Of a DNA stretch of 64,000 bases, positions 27,732 to 36,068 are shown in pieces (the first letter of the stretch is position 1; the number at the start of each line of letters is the position of its first letter). Location of the stretch: the NCBI RefSeq assembly GCF_001293565.1, contig NZ_JXMU01000005.1:124001-188000 (forward strand), given 5' to 3'. Under the pieces are notes generated by a model. The model had not been told where the DNA came from, did not search any database, and saw only the letters and a list, made by a program, of their open reading frames with translations. The position numbers were made by a program, and so were the translations under genes. Source of the DNA: Ahrensia marina (GTDB lineage: Bacteria; Pseudomonadota; Alphaproteobacteria; Rhizobiales; Rhizobiaceae).

Positions 27732-28421
27732 TTAGTCTTCAGCTTCGGTGGCAACCAGTTTCCAGTTTGGATCTCTTTGACGCGTATCGCGGGCGAAAGT
27801 CCAAATATCTTTCACCTCGACCACGGTATCAACATCGCCATCAACAATTTCGCCATCCTTGTCACGTGTAGCTGAAATCATCTGACTGACGACCGATACG
27901 GTTAAATGCGCATCATGGCCGCGCAGTTCAGCATCGGTAAGCTTGATGGTTTCAATGCCGACAAAATTCGCCTGAACCGTTTCGCCTGCTTTTGCACGTT
28001 CATCCAAAGCTGCGGCAAAACCGTCATAAACTTCTTTTGAAAGCAGGTTTCTCAAGGTTTTCTTGTCACCATCGGCAAAGGACATGACAATCATTTCGTA
28101 AGCCATGCCGGCACCTTTAAGAAACTCTTTGGGCTCGAAAACAGGTGCCGCGTCTTTAATCTTGCGCAGGTTTTTATTTAACTCGCTTGAAGGCTCGGCA
28201 ATCTCGTCAATCTGCTTATAAGGATCGCTCGCATTGTCTTTGCGGTTTGGCAGCGTAATGACATTGTCGCCATCATTTTCCGGCGCTTCCTGTCTGCCTT
28301 TATTGGGGTCAAATGGCGGGCGTTCATGACCTGTGCGTTTTCCCAAAACGCTACGCAGCTGCATAAATACAAACACTGCTGCAACGACAAAAATGAGGGT
28401 AACTAAGTTTGAACTTTCCAT
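27732..28421 (-). CDS. Tim44/TimA-domain membrane-anchored protein
   Basis: 229 residues: one N-terminal transmembrane helix (about 5-22), a charged linker, and a C-terminal Tim44-like domain (FLKGAGMAYEMIVMSFADGDKKTL, then VEVKDIWTFARDTRQRDPNWKLVAT). Bacterial relatives of mitochondrial Tim44 are called TimA and are common in alphaproteobacteria beside secB and fxsA, as here; a role in membrane-protein handling has been suggested but not settled. Divergent from fxsA. Confidence 0.86.
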   Translation of the reverse strand: MESSNLVTLIFVVAAVFVFMQLRSVLGKRTGHERPPFDPNKGRQEAPENDGDNVITLPNRKDNASDPYKQIDEIAEPSSELNKNLRKIKDAAPVFEPKEFLKGAGMAYEMIVMSFADGDKKTLRNLLSKEVYDGFAAALDERAKAGETVQANFVGIETIKLTDAELRGHDAHLTVSVVSQMISATRDKDGEIVDGDVDTVVEVKDIWTFARDTRQRDPNWKLVATEAED

Positions 28422-28552
28422 AAAACACCTTGTTTAGTGAGATTCGTCAGCTGCACATATATTCTGATATAGACGTGAGCTAGTCATCATTCAAATTTAT
28501 GGCGTAAATACCTATATAAAAGCTAGCCTTTAGCACTCATTCGGAGAAAATT

Positions 28553-29038
28553 GTGCCTTTTTCGCTCATACCCTTTATGCTTTTGATAATACCAATGCTC
28601 GAAATCGCCACATTTGTGGTTATCGGCGGGCAAATTGGCGTTTTTCCGACACTTGGCATGATTGTTGTCACCGCCATTATCGGAACAATCTTATTGCGCG
28701 TTCAGGGCTTTGGGCTGATCAGAAAAATCCAGAGCGATATTGACGGCGGCAAAATGCCCGCACGCGAGCTCGTTCACGGCGTTATGATCGCGATAGCCGG
28801 TATTTTGTTGCTCACGCCGGGCTTTGTAACAGACACTTGCGGCTTTTTGCTGTTCGTGCCGCCCATTCGCGATGCTGTTTGGCAATTTGCCAAAAGCCGC
28901 ATCAATATTGTCAATGTAGGCGGTAGCCGAAATCAAAATCCGAGCGGCGGCGGTGATACTGACGGTCCGACAATTGATCTTGATGATGCCGATTTTAAAA
29001 GAGAACCGGACGCTGACAGTCCATGGTATGACAAGTGA
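28553..29038 (+). CDS. fxsA: FxsA-family membrane protein
   Basis: 161 residues starting at a GTG with GGAG six bases upstream. Hydrophobic segments cover about 3-25, 30-48 and 75-105; IPMLEIATFVVIG, then LLRVQGFGLIRKIQ and LLTPGFVTDTCGFLLFVPPIR, are the family blocks. FxsA (YtzA) was named for alleviating phage T7 exclusion by the F plasmid; its housekeeping role is unknown. The C-terminal tail after 115 is acidic and disordered. Next comes secB on the same strand. Confidence 0.92.
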   Translation: MPFSLIPFMLLIIPMLEIATFVVIGGQIGVFPTLGMIVVTAIIGTILLRVQGFGLIRKIQSDIDGGKMPARELVHGVMIAIAGILLLTPGFVTDTCGFLLFVPPIRDAVWQFAKSRINIVNVGGSRNQNPSGGGDTDGPTIDLDDADFKREPDADSPWYDK

Positions 29039-29142
29039 ATTAGGCTTGGTTATACCTACGCCTGTGTTTTGCTTGTCATCAACTTGGGAGCGTGTTAGTT
29101 CGAGCCAACTTTTATAAGATTAACTCAACAGGTTCTGACTTA

Positions 29143-29643
29143 ATGGCTAAAGATCCAAAATCTACAGGTACTGAGGGCGCAGCTGCCGGCAATGGCGAAG
29201 CACCACAACTCAGTGTTTTAACGCAATATGTAAAAGATTTGTCATTCGAAAGCCCAGGTGCGCCGCTTTCATTGCGCCCGCGCGAAAAAGCACCTGCCAT
29301 CAATATCAATGTTAACGTCAATGCAAACCCGCTTGCCGAGACAGATTACGATGTCAATCTTACCCTGACAGCCATTGCGAAAGATGGCGATGACGTATTG
29401 TTTAATGTCGAGCTTGTTTATGGCGGCGTATTCAGAATTGTCGGTTTCCCGCAAGAGCATGTCATGCCGTTGCTGTTTGTTGAATGCCCGCGCTTGATCT
29501 TCCCGTTCGCGCGCCAGATCGTTGCGGAATGCACACGCAATGGTGGCTTCCCGCCATTGATGATTGATCCGATTGATTTTTCTAAAATGTTCCAGCAGCG
29601 TATTGCTGAAGAAAAAGCAAAGTCTCAGGTTCAACCGAACTAA
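29143..29643 (+). CDS. secB: Protein-export chaperone SecB
   Basis: Cytosolic tetrameric chaperone that keeps precursors unfolded for SecA. The 166-residue protein shows [16 protein letters not shown] near the N-terminus, then [11 protein letters not shown] and [37 protein letters not shown], the strongly conserved core. The frame opens 17 codons earlier, but MAKDPKST is the family-like start. An intrinsic terminator follows. Confidence 0.97.
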   Translation: MAKDPKSTGTEGAAAGNGEAPQLSVLTQYVKDLSFESPGAPLSLRPREKAPAININVNVNANPLAETDYDVNLTLTAIAKDGDDVLFNVELVYGGVFRIVGFPQEHVMPLLFVECPRLIFPFARQIVAECTRNGGFPPLMIDPIDFSKMFQQRIAEEKAKSQVQPN

Positions 29644-29663
29644 ACATATCCAATCTTACGACA

Positions 29664-29688
29664 AAGCCCGCATCAAGCGGGCTTTTTT
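29664..29688 (+). terminator. Intrinsic terminator after secB
   Basis: AAGCCCGC (29664-29671), five-base loop, GCGGGCTT (29677-29684), with a run of six T (29683-29688). It lies between the convergent secB and dnaQ genes and mainly serves secB. Confidence 0.9.
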
Positions 29689-29727
29689 GTACCATTTAGA
29701 ATCATTTGCCGGATTCAACAGCAAAAT

Positions 29728-30426
29728 TTACTTGGCTAACCAGATCGCTTTTTCACCAATTGCATCAACAATCGTCTGATGGGCTTTAATATCATCGGCC
29801 GTCAAACGCGATGCCAGTTTGCGGGGACGCGCCTGAATTTCAATTTCCGGCAGATCGTTTTCTTCCCCGTCTTTTTGGGAATCATCTTCGCTCGAATCAA
29901 GTGTCAGCGCGGCCTGCTTTCCGCCCACCAATTCGATGTAAACTTCCGCAAGAAGTTCACTGTCGAGTAAAGCGCCGTGCTTTTCACGTTTGGAATTATC
30001 AATGCCGTAACGCTTACATAAAGCATCCAGCGAGTTTGGCCCCATCGGATGGCGGCGGCGTGCTAAAACCAGACTATCGATGACGCGGTTCGGATCAATT
30101 TCCGGAAAACCGACGCGTGCAAATTCCGCATTGAAAAATCCGACATCGAATTTCGCATTATGGGCGATAAGCTTCGCGCCCCGTGTAAATTCCAACCAGT
30201 CGTCAATAATGCCTGCAAATTCAGGCTTATCGAGAAGAAATTCATTGGTTATGCCATGCACTTTCAAGGCATCGGGATGAACTTCTTTTCCCTGCGGATT
30301 AATAAAGACATGAAAATTGCGACCGGTAATAAACCGGTTTTCAAGCTCAACAGCACCAATTTCGATAATCCTGTCATCACGGTTATCGAGGCCGGTGGTT
30401 TCTGTATCGAATATAATTTCGCGCAT
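29728..30426 (-). CDS. dnaQ: DNA polymerase III epsilon subunit (proofreading 3'-5' exonuclease)
   Basis: 232 residues with the DEDDh exonuclease motifs: ExoI FDTETTGLD (Asp7, Glu9), ExoII AHNAKFDVGFFN, ExoIII EKHGALLDSELLAEVY with the His-Asp pair. The acidic linker and C-terminal tail bind the alpha subunit in E. coli. It ends the minus-strand maf-aroE-coaE-dnaQ run that leads away from the probable origin. Confidence 0.97.
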   Translation of the reverse strand: MREIIFDTETTGLDNRDDRIIEIGAVELENRFITGRNFHVFINPQGKEVHPDALKVHGITNEFLLDKPEFAGIIDDWLEFTRGAKLIAHNAKFDVGFFNAEFARVGFPEIDPNRVIDSLVLARRRHPMGPNSLDALCKRYGIDNSKREKHGALLDSELLAEVYIELVGGKQAALTLDSSEDDSQKDGEENDLPEIEIQARPRKLASRLTADDIKAHQTIVDAIGEKAIWLAK

Positions 30427-30496
30427 ATGATTTCCTTTGGCCCAATGTGAATTCCGAAAGGCGCGATAGCAAGAGCGGCTTGTGCCTATGCAAAAC

Positions 30497-31084
30497 TTAG
30501 TTTTTTAATAGCTGGCTAATAATTTGCTGAACCTGCTCTCTGGCAGCGTCCATACCCAAAGATGTGTCAATGAGAAAATCAGCGCAGGACCGCTTTTCTG
30601 CGTCAGACATTTGTTTTTGCAAAATCTGCTGAAACTTTTCCTCGCTCATATCAGGACGTGATAACACCCGTTCTCTTTGAACTTCATAAGGCGCTGTCAC
30701 CACAACAATTTTATCGACACGCTTGTCGCCGCCTGTTTCGAAAAGCAACGGTATATCAAGCACGACTAATTTCGCATTCTTATTACGGTTATCGTCGATG
30801 AATTTTTCTTCCGCGTGCCGGACATAGGGATGAACAAGCGCTTCAAGCTCTTTCATCGCGGCTTTGTCATTGAGAACATATTCGCCGAGTTTTTTCCGGT
30901 CGATAGAGCCTTCTTTTTTTGTGCCCGGAAACCGTTCTTCGATTTCCTCAACCAATGGTCCGGCACGATAAAGATTGTGAACCACCGCATCCGCATCATG
31001 AACGGCGATGTTTTCATCCATAAACATTTTGGCAGTGGTGGATTTACCCATGCCGATCGAGCCGGTCAATCCGATGACTATCAT
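30497..31084 (-). CDS. coaE: Dephospho-CoA kinase
   Basis: Last step of coenzyme A synthesis, phosphorylating dephospho-CoA at the 3'-hydroxyl. The 195-residue P-loop kinase has GLTGSIGMGKSTTA at residues 5-18, the acidic HDADAVVHNLY near 34, VLDIPLLFETGGD near 108, and a lid with VLSRPDMSEEKFQ. The start overlaps the aroE stop by four bases. It shares its pathway with coaA at 15233. Confidence 0.97.
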   Translation of the reverse strand: MIVIGLTGSIGMGKSTTAKMFMDENIAVHDADAVVHNLYRAGPLVEEIEERFPGTKKEGSIDRKKLGEYVLNDKAAMKELEALVHPYVRHAEEKFIDDNRNKNAKLVVLDIPLLFETGGDKRVDKIVVVTAPYEVQRERVLSRPDMSEEKFQQILQKQMSDAEKRSCADFLIDTSLGMDAAREQVQQIISQLLKN

Positions 31085-31926
31085 TGCTTGGTCCCGCCAT
31101 TTAAATCGTCAATGATCCGCTGGCGTAAAACCTCATCGACTTGCGGTTTTAATCCAAACCATTTTTCAAAACCCGGCGTTGCCTGATGCAATAACATGCC
31201 CAAACCGTCAGATGTTTGAAGGCCGCGCATTTTAGCCATCGCCAAAAACGGGGTTTCGAGCGGCACATAAACAATGTCGGATGCAATCGCATCAATACGC
31301 GCGTTCGATAATTCGAGAGGGAAGGCTGGCTGCCCGTCCATGCCAAGTGATGTCGTATTGATTAGAAGATCGGCTTCGGGAAGTTTTGCGGCAGCATCAT
31401 CCCAATTCATCGCATTAACCGCAATGCCGAAACTATTTGCCAGTTCTTCAGCACGTTCAAGCGTGCGGTTGACAAGGAAAATTTTACCAATACCGGCTGT
31501 TAACAGCGCGAAAACAACCGCCCTTGCAGCGCCGCCGGCTCCAAAAACCATGGCTGTTTGCGCGCTGCGCCAAAGTGGCACCTGCGCATCAAGATTAGCC
31601 GCGAAACCATAGGCATCGGTGTTACCGCCGCATAGTTTGCCGGATTCAATCCATACGGTATTAACCGCACCGATCGCGCACGCTGCATCGTCCACATTAT
31701 CAAGTCGCTCAAATACGGCTTGCTTGTGCGGAATTGTGAAATTTCCGCCAGCCCAGTCATCTTCAATCATCCGGCGCATAAATTGCGGCAATTCATCAGG
31801 TGATACCGCGACAGCTTCATAGCTGCCTTTAATATTGTATTGATCAAGCCAATGCCCGTGAATAAGGGGAGACCGCGAATGTTTAATCGGGTCGCCGCAA
31901 ACGAAGGCCTTTTTTATTTCAGCCAT
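31081..31926 (-). CDS. aroE: Shikimate dehydrogenase (NADP+)
   Basis: Reduces 3-dehydroshikimate to shikimate in aromatic amino acid synthesis. The 281-residue protein has the substrate site [13 protein letters not shown] near the N-terminus, [11 protein letters not shown] (catalytic Lys), NTDAYGF, the nucleotide loop [15 protein letters not shown] and NTTSLGM. ATG 31926 has GGAG six bases upstream; a TTG four codons earlier is less likely. The start overlaps maf by eight bases. Confidence 0.97.
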   Translation of the reverse strand: MAEIKKAFVCGDPIKHSRSPLIHGHWLDQYNIKGSYEAVAVSPDELPQFMRRMIEDDWAGGNFTIPHKQAVFERLDNVDDAACAIGAVNTVWIESGKLCGGNTDAYGFAANLDAQVPLWRSAQTAMVFGAGGAARAVVFALLTAGIGKIFLVNRTLERAEELANSFGIAVNAMNWDDAAAKLPEADLLINTTSLGMDGQPAFPLELSNARIDAIASDIVYVPLETPFLAMAKMRGLQTSDGLGMLLHQATPGFEKWFGLKPQVDEVLRQRIIDDLNGGTKQ

Positions 31927-32512
31927 CAATTTCTCCAAGTTCGCGCAGTTTTGCCAACAGCGGGATCATGGGCACGCCGACAATTGTAAAATAATCGCCT
32001 TCGATTTTTTCAAACAGCTGAATGCCCCGCCCTTCAATCTGATACGAGCCGACACTTTTTAAAGCTATATCGCCAACCTCCGCCAGATGGCGACCAATAA
32101 AGGCAGGATCCAGCTTACGCATATGCATATGGGCCACAGATACATGGCGCCAAATCACTTCATCATCGCGTACAATGACGATCGCACTGTTTAGCTGATG
32201 GGTTTTTCCGCTCAAATCGAGAAGATGTTGGCGCGCTTCTTCCATATTATTGGGTTTATGAAACTGCCTGTGTTCAAGCGATAGGGTTTGGTCACCGCCA
32301 ATAACCAACTTAGCCGGATTCTTTTCGGCAATATTTCTGGCTTTTGATTCGGCTAATATCTCTGCAACATCCGAAGCATTCGCACCGCTGCCCTCCAGCG
32401 TTGCTTCTATGGCCCGCTCATCAATAGCCGGCGCTTCGGTTTCAAATATAAGACCTGCATTTTCAAATAGCATTTTTCGAAAAGGGCTGGTTGACGCCAG
32501 AATGAGTGCCAT
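31919..32512 (-). CDS. maf: Maf-family nucleoside triphosphate pyrophosphatase
   Basis: 197 residues beginning [19 protein letters not shown], the Maf signature, with [18 protein letters not shown] and [20 protein letters not shown]. Maf proteins hydrolyse canonical or modified NTPs to monophosphates and are linked to house-cleaning and division control; the subfamily cannot be told with certainty. It is the first gene of the leftward run from the probable origin. In several Rhizobiales a kinase/pyrophosphorylase gene precedes maf; none is present here. Confidence 0.93.
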   Translation of the reverse strand: MALILASTSPFRKMLFENAGLIFETEAPAIDERAIEATLEGSGANASDVAEILAESKARNIAEKNPAKLVIGGDQTLSLEHRQFHKPNNMEEARQHLLDLSGKTHQLNSAIVIVRDDEVIWRHVSVAHMHMRKLDPAFIGRHLAEVGDIALKSVGSYQIEGRGIQLFEKIEGDYFTIVGVPMIPLLAKLRELGEIDG

Positions 32513-32606
32513 ATCGATTACCTTCCTTTATATGCAGACTACAACATCTAGTGGTGTCATGATTTGCTCTCAACAGAGAATTTTGCATTTATCTGCGAAA
32601 CTGCCG

Positions 32607-32615
32607 TGTGGATAA
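32607..32615 (-). promoter_or_regulatory. DnaA box, perfect match
   Basis: TGTGGATAA on the plus strand is TTATCCACA on the minus strand, the consensus DnaA binding site, inside the gene-free maf-hemE spacer. Confidence 0.75.
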
Positions 32616-32741
32616 AGGTGTGTGAAAAAATTAGCGAATCATCCCTTGCATTTTTCACCTGTGAACTAAGTCGTTTTTATCCCAATTCACACTTATGTTC
32701 GTATTTCCAAAACGTGTTTGTAATTCAGACTCAATACAGAT

Positions 32742-32750
32742 TTTTCCACA
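32742..32750 (+). promoter_or_regulatory. DnaA box, one mismatch
   Basis: TTTTCCACA differs from the TTATCCACA consensus at the third position. It lies 127 bases from the perfect box, in the opposite orientation. Confidence 0.6.
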
Positions 32751-32989
32751 CTCTATGCACAAACTTTACCGGTGCGATTGATACAAATTTCTGTCAGCAA
32801 ATTCTTGGAAAGTATGAAGATTTTTAACTGCGTCAATTTTGACCGATAAAACCCTTGTTGATTGTGTATATTATTTTAAACAAGAGGAAAAACAGCCTTT
32901 GGCTGTGAGTAACTGTGTTTCTCCCACAATTCACAGACTCTAAATAAGAGTAGATTCTAAAAAATGATTTCTTCTTTAAAGAGGGATCA

Positions 32990-33034
32990 ATGAAAGTGAG
33001 TAAATCATGTCGAACCGTAAAATCATCGATGTGA
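32990..33034 (+). other. Possible overlapping upstream reading frame at the hemE start
   Basis: ATG at 32990 opens a 14-codon frame ([14 protein letters not shown]) ending TGA at 33032-33034, in a different frame from hemE and spanning its start codon. It has an AGAGG-type ribosome site at good distance, arguably better than that of hemE. It may be chance or a translational control device. Confidence 0.3.
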
Positions 33035-34032
33035 TCAGTGGAGCACATATAGCGCCTCCCCCAATCTGGGTTATGAGACAAGCAGGACGTTATCTGCCTG
33101 AGTATCGGGAGCTTCGAAAATCAGCCAAGAGCTTTCTCGATTTTTGCTACACGCCGGACATGGCTGTCGAAGCAACGCTGCAACCAATTAGACGCTATAA
33201 TTTTGATGCCGCTATTTTATTCAGCGATATTCTGGTGATGCCGGACGCGCTTGGCCGTGATGTTCATTTTGTCACCGGTGAAGGTCCGCGTATGACACCG
33301 CTTGGTGAAGGCGATGTTGATGCGCTGACACCGAATAATGTTCTTTCACATCTGTCTCCGGTTTTTGAAGCGGTGAAGAGATTACGCTCAGATTTACCGG
33401 ATGAGACAGCTTTATTTGGTTTTTGCGGGGCTCCCTGGACCGTTGCAACCTATATGATTGCGGGGCGTGGAACGAGCGATCAGGCACCATCACGTTTATT
33501 TATGTATCAGAAGCCGGATGAACTGGCGAAGCTTCTTGATATAATCGCAGATGCTTCTGCCGAATATCTTATCGGCCAATTGGATGCGGGCGCTGATGCA
33601 GTAAAGATATTTGATAGCTGGTCGGGCGTATTGGACGAATTTGCCTTTGAAGCCAATTGTGTGCAGCCGGTGAAGCGGATTGTCGAAAAAGTGCGTTCTG
33701 CCCGGCTAAATGCCAAGATTATCGCTTTTCCCAAAGGCGCGGGGCATTTTTATCGCGGTTATAAGGAAAAGACTGGCGTTGATATGGTGGCGCTTGATTG
33801 GAGCGTCCCGCTTGAATTTGCCGCAGAATTGCAAAAAGAGGGTCCGGTACAGGGCAATCTTGATCCTCAGCGTGTTGTTGCCGGTCAGGCAGCGATTAAG
33901 GAAGGTGTAGACCGCATTATGGATGTTCTTGGCAATGGGCCTTTGGTGTTCAACCTTGGACACGGTATTACACCGGATGCTACACCGGAGAACATGGATT
34001 TTCTGGTCCGTTATGTCCGCGGAGAAATTTAA
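33007..34032 (+). CDS. hemE: Uroporphyrinogen decarboxylase
   Basis: Decarboxylates uroporphyrinogen III to coproporphyrinogen III in haem synthesis. The 341-residue barrel shows [21 protein letters not shown] near the N-terminus (active-site arginines), [14 protein letters not shown] with the catalytic Asp, [20 protein letters not shown] and FNLGHGI near the end. It is the first gene to the right of the probable origin and runs into hemJ two bases later. Confidence 0.97.
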   Translation: MSNRKIIDVISGAHIAPPPIWVMRQAGRYLPEYRELRKSAKSFLDFCYTPDMAVEATLQPIRRYNFDAAILFSDILVMPDALGRDVHFVTGEGPRMTPLGEGDVDALTPNNVLSHLSPVFEAVKRLRSDLPDETALFGFCGAPWTVATYMIAGRGTSDQAPSRLFMYQKPDELAKLLDIIADASAEYLIGQLDAGADAVKIFDSWSGVLDEFAFEANCVQPVKRIVEKVRSARLNAKIIAFPKGAGHFYRGYKEKTGVDMVALDWSVPLEFAAELQKEGPVQGNLDPQRVVAGQAAIKEGVDRIMDVLGNGPLVFNLGHGITPDATPENMDFLVRYVRGEI

Positions 34033-34034
34033 AA

Positions 34035-34577
34035 GTGGCTTCTATCGATTCGTCTTCGAAACAATCCGGGAAAAAGGCAGCAATTAGAGCGTCTATCGCC
34101 ATTGCTGTTTTTGCTATTGCCGGGTTTCTATTATGGCTTGCAGGACCGGCGGATCGTTATCTTTGGCTAAAAGCACTGCATGTGATTGCAATTATTTCAT
34201 GGATGGCGGGACTTGTTTATCTGCCCCGGCTGTTTGTCTATCACGCCGATGCGGAAAAAGGATCGGTACAATCTGAAACTTTTAAGCTCATGGAAAAGCG
34301 CTTGATGAAAATCATTATGACGCCGGCCATGATACTGGCCTGGATATTGGGCCTATGGCTTGCCATCGATGCCGGATATTTTTCCGATATCTGGTTTCAC
34401 GTTAAGTTTGCCGCTGTTATTGGTTTGACGGCCGTTCATTTTTACTATGCGGCTGCAATGAAAAAGTTTGCATCCGACGAAAATAATAAATCGGCCCGCC
34501 AGTGGCGTTTTTACAATGAAATACCGACTATTTTAATGATCATCATCGTGATCATGGTTGTGGTAAAGCCGTTTTAA
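34035..34577 (+). CDS. hemJ: Protoporphyrinogen oxidase HemJ
   Basis: 180-residue integral membrane protein with four main hydrophobic helices (about 18-37, 45-65, 94-113, 120-140) plus a C-terminal one. LKALHVIAIISWMAGLVYLPRLFVYH holds the conserved His49 and the Trp/Arg residues of HemJ, the haem-dependent enzyme that replaces HemG/HemY in alphaproteobacteria and oxidises protoporphyrinogen IX. It starts at a GTG two bases after hemE; the pairing supports the function. Confidence 0.92.
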   Translation: MASIDSSSKQSGKKAAIRASIAIAVFAIAGFLLWLAGPADRYLWLKALHVIAIISWMAGLVYLPRLFVYHADAEKGSVQSETFKLMEKRLMKIIMTPAMILAWILGLWLAIDAGYFSDIWFHVKFAAVIGLTAVHFYYAAAMKKFASDENNKSARQWRFYNEIPTILMIIIVIMVVVKPF

Positions 34578-34717
34578 GTGTCATCATTTTCGGTTTAAGA
34601 GCGACAATTGTCGTTCGGACTTGAAATTTTCACAATTCGGCTGTATTTGATGGAAAAATTCGGAACCCGATCCCTCCTTTTTCCGACTATTCTTCTTTTT
34701 TAACTATATGGTGTCCC
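34578..34717 (+). promoter_or_regulatory. Leader of rho: perfect 12-bp palindrome and pyrimidine-rich tract
   Basis: This 140-base leader contains the palindrome CGACAATTGTCG (34602-34613) and, from about 34668 to 34702, an almost purine-free C/T-rich run. Rho binds unstructured pyrimidine-rich RNA and represses its own gene by attenuation in E. coli, so autoregulation here is a reasonable inference. Confidence 0.4.
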
Positions 34718-35983
34718 ATGGACCAAATGTCTTTGCGTGAACTTCAGGAAAAGTCAGCTCCTGAACTTGTAGAATTTGCTGAATCGCTCGAAGTTGAAAA
34801 CGCGAGCGCGCTTCGTAAACAGGAATTGATGTTTGCGATTTTGAAGCAACTGTCATTTGATGATGTGGAAATCATCGGAGAAGGCGTTGTTGAAATCTTG
34901 CAGGATGGATTCGGCTTTTTGCGTTCAGCCAGTGCCAATTACCTTCCTGGTCCGGACGATATTTATATTTCCCCGTCCCAGATTCGGAAATTTTCACTGA
35001 AAACAGGTGATACGGTTCAAGGCTTTATTCGCGGACCGAAAGACGGCGAACGTTATTTTGCTCTGCTTAAAGTCAACACAATCAATTTTGACGACCCGGA
35101 AAAAATTCGCCACAAAAGCCATTTTGATAATTTGACGCCGCTTTATCCTGATGAGCGTTTCAAGATGGAAGTTGAAAACAGCGAATCAAAAGATTTGTCT
35201 TCGCGGGTTATTGATTTGGTAGCGCCTCTGGGTAAGGGACAGCGCGGTTTGATTGTGGCGCCGCCGCGTACCGGTAAGACAGTTCTCTTGCAAAATATTG
35301 CCCATGCGATCACGGCTAACCATCCTGAATGTTATCTGATCGTATTGCTGATCGATGAACGTCCGGAAGAAGTGACGGACATGCAGCGCTCTGTGAATGG
35401 CGAAGTGGTATCATCGACGTTCGATGAACCGGCGTCGCGCCACGTTCAGGTTGCTGAAATGGTTATCGAGAAGGCAAAGCGTCTTGTTGAACACGGCCGC
35501 GATGTTGTCATCCTGCTGGATTCGATCACCCGACTTGGCCGCGCTTACAACACGACTGTGCCGTCATCGGGTAAAGTTTTGACGGGCGGTGTTGATGCGA
35601 ATGCGCTTCAGCGTCCTAAACGTTTCTTCGGTGCTGCGCGTAATATTGAAGAAGGCGGCTCTTTGACAATTATCGCTACAGCCTTGATTGATACGGGTAG
35701 CCGTATGGATGAAGTTATCTTCGAAGAATTCAAAGGCACGGGCAACTCTGAAATCGTACTTGACCGCAAAGTGGCTGATAAACGCACATTCCCGGCTATG
35801 GATATTCTTAAGTCGGGTACACGTAAGGAAGATCTGTTGATCGACCGCAAAGATTTGCAGAAGATTTTCGTATTGCGCCGCATTCTCGCACCAATGGGTA
35901 CGACAGATGCAGTTGAGTTTCTTATCGATAAACTCAAGCAGACAAAGAACAATGCAGAGTTCTTTGATTCAATGAACGCATAG
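34718..35983 (+). CDS. rho: Transcription termination factor Rho
   Basis: Hexameric RNA-dependent ATPase that releases transcripts. The 421-residue protein has the cold-shock-like primary RNA site ([32 protein letters not shown]), Walker [17 protein letters not shown] near 180, the Q-loop/Walker B region [15 protein letters not shown] near 270, and the R-loop [21 protein letters not shown]. Length and order are standard. hemE-hemJ-rho-mnmE is the usual Rhizobiales order to the right of the origin. Confidence 0.98.
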   Translation: MDQMSLRELQEKSAPELVEFAESLEVENASALRKQELMFAILKQLSFDDVEIIGEGVVEILQDGFGFLRSASANYLPGPDDIYISPSQIRKFSLKTGDTVQGFIRGPKDGERYFALLKVNTINFDDPEKIRHKSHFDNLTPLYPDERFKMEVENSESKDLSSRVIDLVAPLGKGQRGLIVAPPRTGKTVLLQNIAHAITANHPECYLIVLLIDERPEEVTDMQRSVNGEVVSSTFDEPASRHVQVAEMVIEKAKRLVEHGRDVVILLDSITRLGRAYNTTVPSSGKVLTGGVDANALQRPKRFFGAARNIEEGGSLTIIATALIDTGSRMDEVIFEEFKGTGNSEIVLDRKVADKRTFPAMDILKSGTRKEDLLIDRKDLQKIFVLRRILAPMGTTDAVEFLIDKLKQTKNNAEFFDSMNA

Positions 35984-36043
35984 GTCGATTCGGATTAGAA
36001 ACGAATATTACCTGAATTATATTTGAGTCAATTGATTCGACTC
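35966..36043. promoter_or_regulatory. Cluster of five GANTC sites at the rho end and mnmE upstream region
   Basis: GANTC, the CcrM methylation target of alphaproteobacteria, occurs at 35966 (inside rho), 35987, 36025, 36034 and 36039 within 78 bases; by chance one expects about 0.3. GAGTC and GACTC at 36025 and 36039 also form a small inverted repeat. This suggests methylation- or GcrA-sensitive control of mnmE. Confidence 0.5.
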
Positions 36044-36068
36044 CGTAACCAACTGAAAGGAGCAACAA

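Larger units (their letters stand above)
32513..33006. other. Probable chromosomal origin of replication (oriC)
   Basis: 494 bases without a gene, AT-rich, between leftward maf and rightward hemE. It contains a perfect DnaA box (TGTGGATAA, 32607-32615), a one-mismatch box (TTTTCCACA, 32742-32750), a weaker TTATCCCAA (32677-32685), AT-rich stretches such as 32865-32882, and GANTC sites at 32636, 32728, 32936 and 32953. In Sinorhizobium and other Rhizobiales the chromosomal origin maps beside hemE. The genes flanking this spacer run away from it on both sides, and the parS sites start about 4.4 kb to the right. No experiment supports this particular spacer. Confidence 0.75.

Noticed and set aside
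32619-32629. TGTGTGAAAA and similar stretches as further DnaA boxes
   Set aside because: Two or three mismatches each; not distinguishable from chance in AT-rich DNA.
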